Source: Lingula anatina (Eukaryota > Brachiopoda > Lingulata > Lingulida > Lingulidae). Taken from it: 64,000 bases of DNA. Positions 1-11,219 of this stretch are shown piece after piece (within the stretch, counting starts at the first letter, position 1; each line of letters starts with the position of its first letter). Below the pieces are notes generated by a model. It was not told where the DNA came from and ran no database searches. It was given only the letters and a program-made list of their open reading frames with translations. The position numbers and the translations under genes were made by a program. The DNA is taken from assembly GCF_001039355.2 (NCBI RefSeq), contig NW_019774781.1:460110-524109 (forward strand). Direction: 5' to 3'.

Positions 1-596
1 GGGCATGTAAAGTAAAATACGGTTATTATGCCATCTTTTCAGTGTTGAAAATTATCAATCTTTCAGATAAATTTGGACAAAATATTCTACTTCTCTATAG
101 TATTTAGGGTCCTTTTACTATATAGAATAAAGCTATAGGGTAGCCGGCTTTGCATTTTTGTTACTAATACATCAGCAAAATACCGAAAATTGCATTTATG
201 GCATCATTCGTAAAATGATATTTATGCAAATGCAATCAAATTTAGTCAGTGAGCACTAAAGATTCATTTATTATCCAAAACATGTCCATAAAGACAGTAA
301 TTTAGGTCTTTTTGTCTAACCCTGAATATAAAACTGTACCCTAGCTACATCAGTTATATCACATGTATCTGATTAGGGCTCATTTGGAATTCCTGCAAAT
401 TAAACACAGGCTACACAGTGGACAGAAATAGCTTTAATGTTATTAATAATACCACATTAATCAATAAATTATCAATAGACATGGACCTATATAAGCGTGA
501 TGTCAGATAACATAATTTCATGTTACTCCAGACATCTCTGTCATCACAAGATTATTACATCAAACAGACCTGTGTTGGCAGGAGAGAAGAGGGCCC

Positions 597-1378
597 GGGG
601 GGGGGGGGGGGGGGGGGGTAGAAGTTCAAAGGAACCACTATTTAGGTCAGGGAAGGTCATATTTGGATCAAAATTTAATTTAGGTTCTATGCTCTTATGG
701 TAAAAAGGTCCACTATTTCGGAACCCCCTTTCCCCCCTCTCTATTTTGAAGTTACTGGCTACAAGCCAGTGCAAGCAGGCAATATAATAAATATATATGA
801 ATAAATCTATCAAATGTTATATACTAATCATATAAGGTGGTGAAGGGGGGGGGGAGATTAATACTCATTTATCTATGGTAAATATAATCAGTCTGAATGT
901 GTACAATCNNNNNNNNNNNNNNNNNNNNNNNNNNNNNNNNNNNNNNNNNNNNNNNNNNNNNNNNNNNNNNNNNNNNNNNNNNNNNNNNNNNNNNNNNNNN
1001 NNNNNNNNNNNNNNNNNNNNNNNNNNNNNNNNNNNNNNNNNNNNNNNNNNNNNNNNNNNNNNNGGGGGGGGGGGGGGGGGGGGAGGTAGAAGTTCAAAGG
1101 AACCACTATTTAGGTCAGGGAAGGTCATATTTGGATCAAAATTTAATTTAGGTTCTATGCTCTTATGGTAAAAAGGTCCACTATTTCGGAACCCCCTTTC
1201 CCCCCTCTCTATTTTGAAGTTACTGGCTACAAGCCAGTGCAAGCAGGCAATATAATAAATATATATGAATAAATCTATCAAATGTTATATACTAATCATA
1301 TAAGGTGGTGGAGGGGGGGGGGGGGAGATTAATACTCATTTATCTATGGTAAATATAATCAGTCTGAATGTGTACAAT
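597..1378. repeat. Direct duplication of about 310 bp flanking an N gap
   Basis: Bases 597-907 and 1064-1378 are nearly identical: poly-G, then the same unique sequence ending in the same tail. The 155-base N run at 909-1063 lies exactly between them. The copies differ mainly in poly-G length. This is the expected pattern when two overlapping contig ends are joined without merging. Confidence 0.9.
909..1063. other. Assembly gap (155 N)
   Basis: A run of unknown bases. It is bordered on the right by a long poly-G tract, a sequence type that often stops polymerases and breaks assemblies. Confidence 0.99.
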
Positions 1379-2753
1379 TTCTAACTTCAGGTCATCACTT
1401 TTCTTTTCTAAAAGACAGGAAATATCACTCAGTATACTAATATTTTCTATTTTACAGTTTTTAATTGAATCACATCCCGTTTATCTAATCTAAATACGAT
1501 TGCATGGGAAACAATACGTCATTTCACATTTCCAAGATAAGAATGTGAAAGAGTATGATAATTAATCAATCTTTTCAGTGGGGGGGAAATGGTAAATTTC
1601 ACAGATACCACATTTTTAAAGTCATAATTTCTTAAAATAAGAACATCCCTTAGGTTATTGGGTGCTAGCAACAAAAGCTAACACTCAGCAGTAAAAGCAC
1701 AACAAATGCTAAATAGAAATATAACTTTGTGATTATGTGATTAGAAATTAATGTATCGGAAAGTTTGATTATTTTTGCCCATTAAAAAGATGGCATCATT
1801 ACCGTACCAATCATATGCATCCACATGTGACAAAGTTTACTGCAGTGAGACATTCTGTTCTATAGGACAAGTGCCTCTCATGGACTTCATAAAAAAAAAG
1901 AACATTTACAGTAATGTGGGGATATAAATATAACAAAGTTTACCGTAATGCATCATTCCCATTCAATCCTGTGACACTTCCTTTTGTTCACTTCCCAAAT
2001 TTACATCATTTTCATTAATGCGTTCGGAAATAAATATAAAGCAGTTTACGATAATATATCATCCTATTCAATACAGCGACATGGTACTATTATTCGAACC
2101 TATCTGATAACATATTTGAAATATATCAGCACCGACCTCCTTGATCTGAATCGTATCTAAATCTGTCTGGTTAACTAATGCCGAAATTATCATTGTGTGA
2201 GATTTAATTACTTTGCCCCCCACTGAAGTTATGGATTTATTTGGTCACTGTAGAAGGAAACCGCTTTTATAATCTCTGAGTATGATTTATAATTCTTATG
2301 ACTTTAATGAAAGAACTTTTGTTTCTGCAGAAGTCCTCTACTAAGTTTTGGTCATGAAAGGTCCTTTACACAGATCTCATGATAAGACAATTTTCAATTA
2401 TCTTTAAGTTACTGTTTCAAGCTTTGCTGTATTCAGTTCCTGGCAAATTTAGTATGATCTGACCATAAATACAACTCGGAAAAAATATCATAAAACACGA
2501 AATCTTGTTTTTCCGGAATGAAAAATGACTGTTATCATTGCATCTACTCAGATTTCATAATAAAGTACCTCACATTCAGATATCTATATTAAAGCTTCAT
2601 ACAGGATAGAATTTAAGATGTGCTTTACTTGCCATAGGAGCCCATTATAATTTTAAAATAAAACTTAAGTTGGATATCGCAAATTATTTTCTTGCCCATT
2701 TTGATAATTTGCACCAAGACAGTGTTTGCGTGCACCTGTGTATGTATGTGCCT

Positions 2754-2769
2754 GTGTGTGTCACTGTTT

Positions 2770-2800
<31 letters not shown>

Positions 2801-2880
2801 GGGGGTCTTTTACCCCCCCAAAAAATTCGGGGGGTTTTTNTGTGTGTCACTGTTTGTGTGTGTGTGCGTGGGGGGGGGAG
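2754..2880. repeat. Short duplicated TG/poly-G segment around a single N
   Basis: The same TG-rich stretch followed by poly-G occurs at 2754-2803 and again at 2841-2879, with a single N at 2840 between them. A C-rich then G-rich stretch at about 2810-2839 lies just left of the N. Confidence 0.75.
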
Positions 2881-3278
2881 TCTACTTAATCCCCTCACAT
2901 AATCCTGTGGGCTTATTAACATAATCATTACCATGGCAATATACAATATCAATCTTACCAGTAATCTATTTATGATAAGTATTAGTAATATGAATGCAAA
3001 GGTATGTGTCCCACTCATTCACAACTACCAGCTGTTGCGATACACAAAATTTGCCAAAAATATCCATATATCGATGTATGCATGCAACAGTCACTGCCTT
3101 GATCACCTCGTACAAACTCATCATTCTGATCTTAATGTGAAAATAATGCCACGTTAGCTCACATGGGTTCTTAAGTAGGAATATTAAATGGAAAAACACA
3201 TATCTGTGACCACAATGTAATAGGTTTACTATGCATGCTCATAATATAATCTTACGCCTAGGGCTTACACACTCTAGC

Positions 3279-3362
3279 ATTATATTATATTATATTATAT
3301 TATATTATATTATATTATATTATATTATATTATATTATATTATATTATATTATATTATATAT
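3279..3362. repeat. (TATAT)n microsatellite
   Basis: About 16 uninterrupted copies of a 5-bp AT-only unit. Confidence 0.95.
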
Positions 3363-4418
3363 TTACTCACTGACATATTTAGAGGGGGGGCATATTGAGC
3401 ATGGGTCTCTTCCTTAGCTTCTAAGATCCTGAATCTCCACCCCCCCCCCCCAAAAAAAAAAAGGCAAACAAGCAAAAACCTAACAATTCTTCCATCACTT
3501 TGCTTTAAATTTTATAGTAATATTATTGTCGTCTAAAATTATTTAACATTTGTCTTACTTCCCCCATCCCCCCCCCTCCCAAAATAAAGATTATAATTGA
3601 GCCAACCCACCCCCCTTCTTTGTAAAATATGAGAGCTGTCAGTTATAACAGAAGGCATACGTCTGTTAGTACAATGCAATGGGTCTAATATGCACACCCA
3701 CACCATTAATTCTTATATCATAGGAATATCATTATACTGGCATATCCAGAGTACACCCATACATGGGTGTCTTTTGTTTTGTGTCTCAACTGTTGATGAC
3801 AGTAATTATCCCTTAAAAAAGAATAAAATGATTTAATACAATTCTACAATAAAATGTTTTGTTAGCAGTTGGTAAAATGGTTGATTCGGTAGCTTTGAAA
3901 AGTTAGTTGGCTTTGTGTATGAAAGTACATTTTTATGAATAATTAAAGATGATAAATGCTGAAAAAGCAAGATACTGGAATTACAGAGGCTTTTAAGAAT
4001 AGTAGGTAATTACCATAGTTCTACATTTCTTATTATTATATTCATACATATTTACATATTCTGGCAACACTGTACAATCTAGTGTGGAACACTTTATGGA
4101 AATCGGTGGAAATTGATGATATCAATATCCACTAAAACACATCCATATGCAAAAAAAGATATCCGGTTAATCTATTTTTTTTAGACCAGTGAATGAAAGG
4201 ATAGAGCCTTTAGACAACCGCCTTTTATCCCACCACACAATAGCTGTATTATACCAAAACACACAGAGTGATATGATACATGTATAGGTCATCTGTCGGC
4301 AGGAACTCTGTGACAGGCGAGCCTTTTTGTCACTAAAATACTGAAGAAAAGCTAATCTTTAAGTCTAAGTATGGGGGACATCTTGTTTTTTCCTCTTACA
4401 GTTTCTTAATTTCATTTA

Positions 4419-4421
<3 letters not shown>

Positions 4422-4477
<56 letters not shown>

Positions 4478-4495
4478 CAGAGAGAGAGAGCGGCA
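4422..4495. repeat. (GT)n followed by (GA)n microsatellite
   Basis: A GT run of about 45 bp passes directly into a GA-rich run. The reading frames here (His-Thr repeats on the minus strand) are by-products of the repeat. Confidence 0.95.
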
Positions 4496-5559
4496 GAGAG
4501 ACAGCGCTAGAGTCCCTGAAACTTTAATAGACCCTCTGTGAGAAAAACGTCTTTGAAAGCCAAAGATGCAAAATCCAAAGCACATAGTATGACATAGCAC
4601 CCACACTAGAGCTGTATCACTACCAAACATTCCTTACAACACATTGGTATTCATCATTCCAACAATAAACTTAGTTACACTCATAATAACACCTGGCAAG
4701 ACAATTTCAGACTAAACTGAGAAAATTAATACCTTGCCCTCCATAATGACAACCAGATCTTGGTCTGTCTGAGCTGTTAATTTTTAATTTAACTTTTTTT
4801 ACATCAAATGTATCAAAATTAGGCTAAGGAAAACACAAAACATTCAGATTTTGATCATTTGTTTTCTACCAAATCATCACTAATAAATTGGGCCAAGAAA
4901 TACTAGTATGTGAATTTATGAAAAAAAAAAAAAAAAAAAAAAAATAGAAAAGACCTTGACAAAACTCTAAAAAATAATCTCCAAGGCATCTTATTCACTG
5001 ATAAACCAAAACCCTTCCCTTGACAGGACTTCCCTCATTGTGAGAAGTGAAATAAGATGATACCAGTCCTATTAATCCATGTAAGTTCCATATGAACTGA
5101 AAGTGAGGTCTCGTTCTAAACAGGCAAAGTAAATCCGTACAGAAATAAATACCTCCTCTCCCCCCCCCAAAAAAAAAGTAAAACTGAAATAAATGTGGAA
5201 AATCAGATGGCTTTGCATCAGAGAAACATTGCCGTGAGTGTCTGCAAATGATAAATCTTGAAAAGGCAGAAGATAACAAAGAGGAAGGGAGAGGTTTGAA
5301 AATGTGAAGTAAAAATATGATGTGCCACAAATGGCCAGAAGGAATCCTGTTACCACAAAATCAGGTGCATGATCACATATATCATCCCTAAAGATGCTCA
5401 GTAAAACACATGTGCCTGATGGGTTATTAAAGGCTGGGGATTCTCATTTAAGTCCATGGATTAAACTCACTATTCCAGTACAACTCTGTCAGCTGATATT
5501 GGCTGCACGTGCTCTGCCTGATCATATTTGGGCAGAGTGTAATTTACATGAAATGAAAA

Positions 5560-5745
5560 GAGGTTCTTTTTCACTTTTCTTGTTCAAAAATTTAATCATT
5601 TTTTGGTCAGTGGTAAATTTGCACAAAAGAAGAATAAGCTATATTTCACTTTTCTTGTTCAAAAATTTGAGCAGTCTTTGATCATTGATAAATTGGCGCA
5701 AAAGAGAAAGATGTTACTTTTTCACTTTTCTCATTCAAAGGAAAT
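5560..5745. repeat. Degenerate tandem repeat, unit about 70-80 bp
   Basis: The phrase TTCACTTTTCTTGTTCAAA followed by a similar tail occurs twice and a third time in shortened form (TTCACTTTTCTCATTCAAA). The tails share TGATAAATTGGCGCAAAAGA-like sequence. No coding potential is evident. Confidence 0.7.
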
Positions 5746-6422
5746 TCTCATGATAAGTATTCTTTTCTATCAGCAACAAAGATTTTGCATGCCTTTTGAG
5801 TGAATCCCAGTCAACACTACCTCAACGCCAGGTAAAATGCCACACACATCATCCTCAAAAAATGTGCCATAAAAAACTAAGGATGGTCCAACGATTTGGG
5901 CTAATATCCTATCTAGGAAATTAAGATGGACCCATCATTTCACAGCAAGTGGGCACTGGTATCGGTATAGCCCTGTATTTCTAGCAATCAGCAGCAAATT
6001 CTTTCCTAAAGCTTTAAGGAAATGAAGTAAAAACCCATTTTCCAGTGTTTTATTATTGATTTTTAAGATCACATTTAAAATTCACTAGTCTCCATCTCTT
6101 TTATGAGAGTAAATCAAAAATTACCTGCAGATTAGCTTCCAGGTGTTTTTTCACCTGTACATCAGGTACATGCTTGTAGACTTAATGTCCTCTAAATCAT
6201 TACCTGTACTAAAGGAAGGGCCAGAATACTGTACAGTGCTTTCACCTAGAAGGTTACACTTGTATAGCTTTGATGAAAAATACATTCTGACTTGCATATA
6301 TATATCCATAAGAAATTTTGACCCCCCCCCCCCCCCACTCTCATTGCAAAAATATCTGCTGACATCAATGATTGCATGTTCGTATATGTTTATGTCTGAG
6401 TTTTATGTTGGAGTGCATGTGC

Positions 6423-6425
<3 letters not shown>

Positions 6426-6502
<77 letters not shown>
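6426..6502. repeat. (TA)n microsatellite
   Basis: About 38 uninterrupted TA dinucleotides. Confidence 0.97.
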
Positions 6503-6505
<3 letters not shown>

Positions 6506-6813
6506 TGTGTATTTAAGACACCATTCCCACACGCACCATAAGTTAAATGTAGATTGACCCAGCTCTTTGGGGACTCTAGCTGAGTGCAATCAGCTTAACT
6601 GAATGAGACGCCACCTTGTTTCCAATGTACTCGTGTAATCATATCATATAATCACATAAGCTTTTCTGCATTCTCTTTAGCACCAGGAAGAGCCATGTTA
6701 GTCTGTTAAACTGATTGCATTCAGTGAGAGTCATTGCATAGTTGGATCCATCTACATGGACTGATAGTGTCTATGGGAATGGGACCTGGGAGTAGAAAGG
6801 TGTACAGAACAGC

Positions 6814-6819
<6 letters not shown>

Positions 6820-6861
<42 letters not shown>

Positions 6862-6998
6862 TTTTTGTGTATGTGAGTGTATGCTTCTGAATCTGATAGT
6901 GAAAAAGTGTAGAAGAGATCTCAATACATGTATGTGTGTTTGCCTGTGTGTATATCAGGCATATGTGTGTGTTCATGTGCGTGCACACGTGCATTTCC

Positions 6999-7029
<31 letters not shown>

Positions 7030-7030
7030 C
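6820..7030. repeat. TG-rich cluster with (GA)n
   Basis: Several TG runs, one followed by GA repeats, and mixed TG/CA purine-pyrimidine alternation. No gene. Confidence 0.85.
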
Positions 7031-8517
7031 GCATTAGGGTGTGTGTAAGATCGAACAGGTGTAAAAAACATCTGGAAATTCCCACTGAGAACTGAAGTAC
7101 AGGAACTACTGAAGTTAAAGAACAGTTGTGGCATTTTCACCTGATGAATGCACCTGAACAGACAAACAACAGTTAACCCTTCCCCTCTTTCCTAAAAACA
7201 GTGACAGCCAAAGAAATGTTGATTGGGAATACTTCAGCCTGTGAAAGAAATCTGTCAAATTTCTTGTTAATTTAAAAGACCAACAGAATGGCAGGGTTCT
7301 TATTCATATATATCAATATTGCACCTATCACGGATGTGGAAATTCATAGGAAAAAAGACATTTGCAAGGTAGACCATTCAAGAGGAAACTCCTCCCTAAC
7401 TGATACAGTTGATAAAACTAAATGGCAAAAATCCCTGAAGAATTACCTCAGGCTTGCATTTGTATCAAAATCTGATTACCACAACGACTGCAATCAGTTC
7501 ATGCATGTTTTATTGAAAAAAAAAAAAAAAACAGGAGTGCCTTTTTTAAAGAACACGTTCAACATTTTTATCAGTCTAAAAATGTCTGTTCTGGTGAAAT
7601 AAGAAGAAAAAAATGATATACCAAGCCGTAATTTATGTTGCTCCTCTTAACATGGAATGTGAAGATTAGACAGAGCCTAGAAAACCACAGACCATCTCCA
7701 ATATGGAGAAAAGTGATAAATTAGACCAACCAGACTGTACTTGTCAGGCTTCATATCTGGATTACTGAAGCCCATGTTTCACGAGAGAAGTTATGACCAA
7801 AAGCTGGCTTAACTTATAGACCAGAATTCTTAGTCTATCTGAACCAATATGAATCAGTGGTAGCCAATTCTGCAACCGTCACATAAAAATAAAGAAATGG
7901 ATATAGACTAATATTCACTTGATATTAGAAAACTACTACAATATTTTCCCACAGTTAGTGGATTAAATTCCATGGTCTTAAAGTTAAGACCAACTTTGTC
8001 CTAATAGTTCCTTTGTGAAGCTGACGTCTGGGACAATATGATGGCTACAGAGATAAAAGTTACAACAATAACCATGCATCCACAGATGCTCTGCACCGGT
8101 TAAAACATTTAACAGACATTTTCTAGGGCAAATGACGTTTATTTATTATATCTAAACTCATTTTCATTATTACCATTCTCTAAATGCAACTTGCAGTATA
8201 TGGGTAATACTTCAGTTTCATAACTGTGGCAGAAAAACTCATCTCACTGCTGCCTCTGTTTGCATATATATTGATACAGTCACTCTATATGCCCTTTTCC
8301 CCACCTTGCCATGTACTTATCAGCACTGTGACATTTTGAAAGATTGAGAACTTTACAGCTTGGTTATAGTATGCAAGAGAATCATCTTAATGGAGCACCT
8401 ATTCCTCACTCAACCAGTTGACCTGATTTATGTCGATTGGTCCAACACCTTCCCCTCTTTCCATAGTGTTATTACACCTTAAGACCATTCAAAGTGTTGC
8501 AATACAGATAAGGATTA

Positions 8518-8689
8518 CTGGGGTGGCGCTAGCAATTTTATTCATTTAGCCAAATTACTACTTTTCATCGCTTTTTTGTCCAAACGGTTTAAATTTGACT
8601 AAAATCAGTCAAATCAACCCTATTTTGTTTAGCCAAATTCAGTCAGTTTTAGCATATGGCTAAACTGGTGAGTGTTAGCGCTACCCCAG
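8518..8689. mobile_element. MITE with TA target duplication, 172 bp
   Basis: The ends form terminal inverted repeats: the left end reads CTGGGGTGGCGCTAGC and the reverse complement of the right end reads CTGGGGTAGCGCTAAC. A TA dinucleotide lies directly outside each end (8516-8517 and 8690-8691), as expected for a non-autonomous Tc1/mariner-type element. The interior is AT-rich and has no reading frame. The TA duplication is seen directly; the superfamily assignment is inferred from it. Confidence 0.75.
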
Positions 8690-9745
8690 TATTACTTATA
8701 ATGTGAAAAGGACCTTGTATTTATTGCCTGCCCTAGCTAGATAATATCAAAGACACCACCCCCTATCCAGTTGGGAAGAATATATTCATTTCTAAAACAG
8801 ACTGCATGACACTACAGACCCCAACCCTGAATTGTGGAAAGGTATTTTACATTTTTAAAACTTTGTATAGCCTGCATATAAAGTCAACATAAAACTAACC
8901 TCTGTAACTTTGCATATAGCTACGATATAGTATTATTAACTATTCTGTAAAATTTTAACCACGGTGTTTACACGGCCTTCAAAATGTATTCATATTAAGT
9001 TATCATTAAAAAACTGAGTGCCCTTAACAGTTGGGCCTTTTTCCAACTGGTTTTCAGCAAAACAAATGTATCTACTGTAATTTCTTAAGATCTTCATACA
9101 CCCCGATTTCTCAAATATTTTTCCAAGATTTATCATTATATGCACCTAAAAATATACTTTCAAACTCCAAGCCAAGCAACTTTTAATTCAAGACTTTCAA
9201 GCATAATGAATAAACCACAACTTTGTGGAAAATCATTAATTTATTTTATTCAAATTTACAGAGTAATTACAATATCTATGTAATAATTTGCACTTAACTC
9301 AATTACAAAGGTAAGCACTTTGATCGATGTTATCTTCCATAATACGTGATGATCCTTAAACCAATTAGTTATATCCTTTCCATTCGTCGTGACCAATTAT
9401 ATTTATCAAATAATTGTCTTTCTATATTTGTGTGCTTTGTAACTACTATATTATCTGATAACTCGAAACCAAAGGTATGTTACTATCAGAAACCATTGTT
9501 TGAGCAAAATGTTGATAAACACATAATTGTGTTTTAATCTGTGTAAGATTGCATATCTAAAATAGGTTAATAAGTTTTTTTTTTTTCCTTTTAATCTGTG
9601 ACTGAGACATTGTTTGCTTTGTATATTCTGATATAACTGTATAGTTAGGTATTCTTTGCATCTGAACGATATGTTTTGAATAGAGGTTTATAATTCTAAC
9701 ATATTGTTTTTCATATACTGTGTCATAATAAATAATAATCTCTCG

Positions 9746-9752
<7 letters not shown>

Positions 9753-9794
<42 letters not shown>
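9753..9794. repeat. (CA)n microsatellite
   Basis: About 21 CA dinucleotides, preceded by a CT-rich run. Confidence 0.97.
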
Positions 9795-9796
<2 letters not shown>

Positions 9797-11219
9797 GTAT
9801 CGCTAGTAACTTTTTTTCTTCAAACTTTCCATATGACAATTTTGGGCCCATGTTTTATCTGGTGGCTTAAATATTTAACTTTGAGAGGAAAAAATAAAAT
9901 AAAACATTGAAATTTATGACCAGTTAATATACAGTTTAATTAATAACATTAACAATTTGTCCAAACCATAACCCACACAAATAATTATTGGTGTCCATGC
10001 ACTGTTATGTCATCATTATAAATTGATTTCCAATAACCAAGAGCATTATGACTTATAGAGAGTTAACCCTGTGAAATTTACCTCTAATTTTGAAACATTT
10101 TAGTACTGTAATTTTTAAGAATTTCCTAATTATAGCCCTGCAAGGTGCATTGTAACGTATGATTATATAATGCCCTATATAAGACCTAAATTATTATTAT
10201 TATTACTATTATTATTATCAGCATTTCAGTAACTTGAAACAGCAGAGCATGCTAATAAAACAGAGGTCAGATTTTAGTGACATCGGAAACACAGGGTGTT
10301 ACAAGAAAACAGGAGAGGCGTTCTTTTGTCTCATAAGCAGTGTACACCATATAGTGACTCCACACTAGAAATTCATACAGTCAATGAATCAGGCCATGTA
10401 TAGTAGTCATAGCACACATTCCAGCTCTGATGAATTTTCTTCTTAAAAATCTGCAGCAAAAGTTACCAGACTAAGATGATTCACATAAAAGCCAATCCTA
10501 AAAGAAGGGTCGAATGACCCGCATTTTGTGAGTCACTCTCTTAAGTTAAATAATGGAATACCAGCACATTCACCCATATATAATTGCATCAGCCATGGCC
10601 TATTAATCTCTCAAACATGGGCCAACTGAGCAATGATTGTGTTAGAGAAGCTACAGGTCACAATCATGTGACTCACACATGGTATGCAATTTTATTTTAA
10701 CCAGCCCTGGAATGAGTCATCATTTGGGTGAGCACTTGTACCCGCCTAAATAAATATGCATGAGTTGCAGTTTGGAAAAGATCATGAACCTGAATGATAT
10801 TGTGATGCTACAGAAGAATACGCAACAGTAATTGATGGAAAGGATAACTTATAATTAAGACACACTTAATTTTCATCAAAACAGCCTAATACTTGTAAAT
10901 AAGGATGAAATACCTTTTTTATCCAGTCAATGAAAGAAAATTGTGTATTAAATTGAAACTGGTATTAAGAAAATAGTTTGGATTGAATCTGAGAATAGAT
11001 ACACAGAAAAAATATTGAATGTTTAGGTTTTTCCTGTTTTAAATGCTGTTTCATCAAGATATCCTCTAGAATCACAACTATTCTGTGTTTTTAGTTTTAG
11101 AATGATATAATAGCACACCTTGGTAAAAAGAAGGAAAAAAGTCAAAATTTCCTGTCAAACAAATGTGTGCTCTGATAAAAAGATCTCAGTGTGACAAAAA
11201 TAAATAAATAAAAACTTAC

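Larger units (their letters stand above)
1..11219. other. Gene-poor stretch, repeats and a gap
   Basis: No exon of a known family could be supported on either strand. Open frames here are short and lie in low-complexity sequence (poly-G, TA, TG and CA tracts). The stretch lies downstream of GTF2F2, whose last coding exon is missing, so part of it may be the final GTF2F2 intron and 3' UTR; I searched for the conserved C-terminal coding segment and did not find it. Individual repeats are listed separately. Confidence 0.6.

Noticed and set aside
544-1281. Poly-Gly/Pro open frames around the gap
   Set aside because: Translation of poly-G tracts and N; duplicated only because the contig ends overlap.
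6110-6180. Minus-strand KNTWK-like stretch resembling the GTF2F2 C-terminal tail
   Set aside because: A stop codon lies immediately upstream in that frame, no acceptor fits, and residues on either side do not match the family.
6365-6589. Tyr-Ile repeat open frames on both strands
   Set aside because: Pure (TA)n microsatellite translation.
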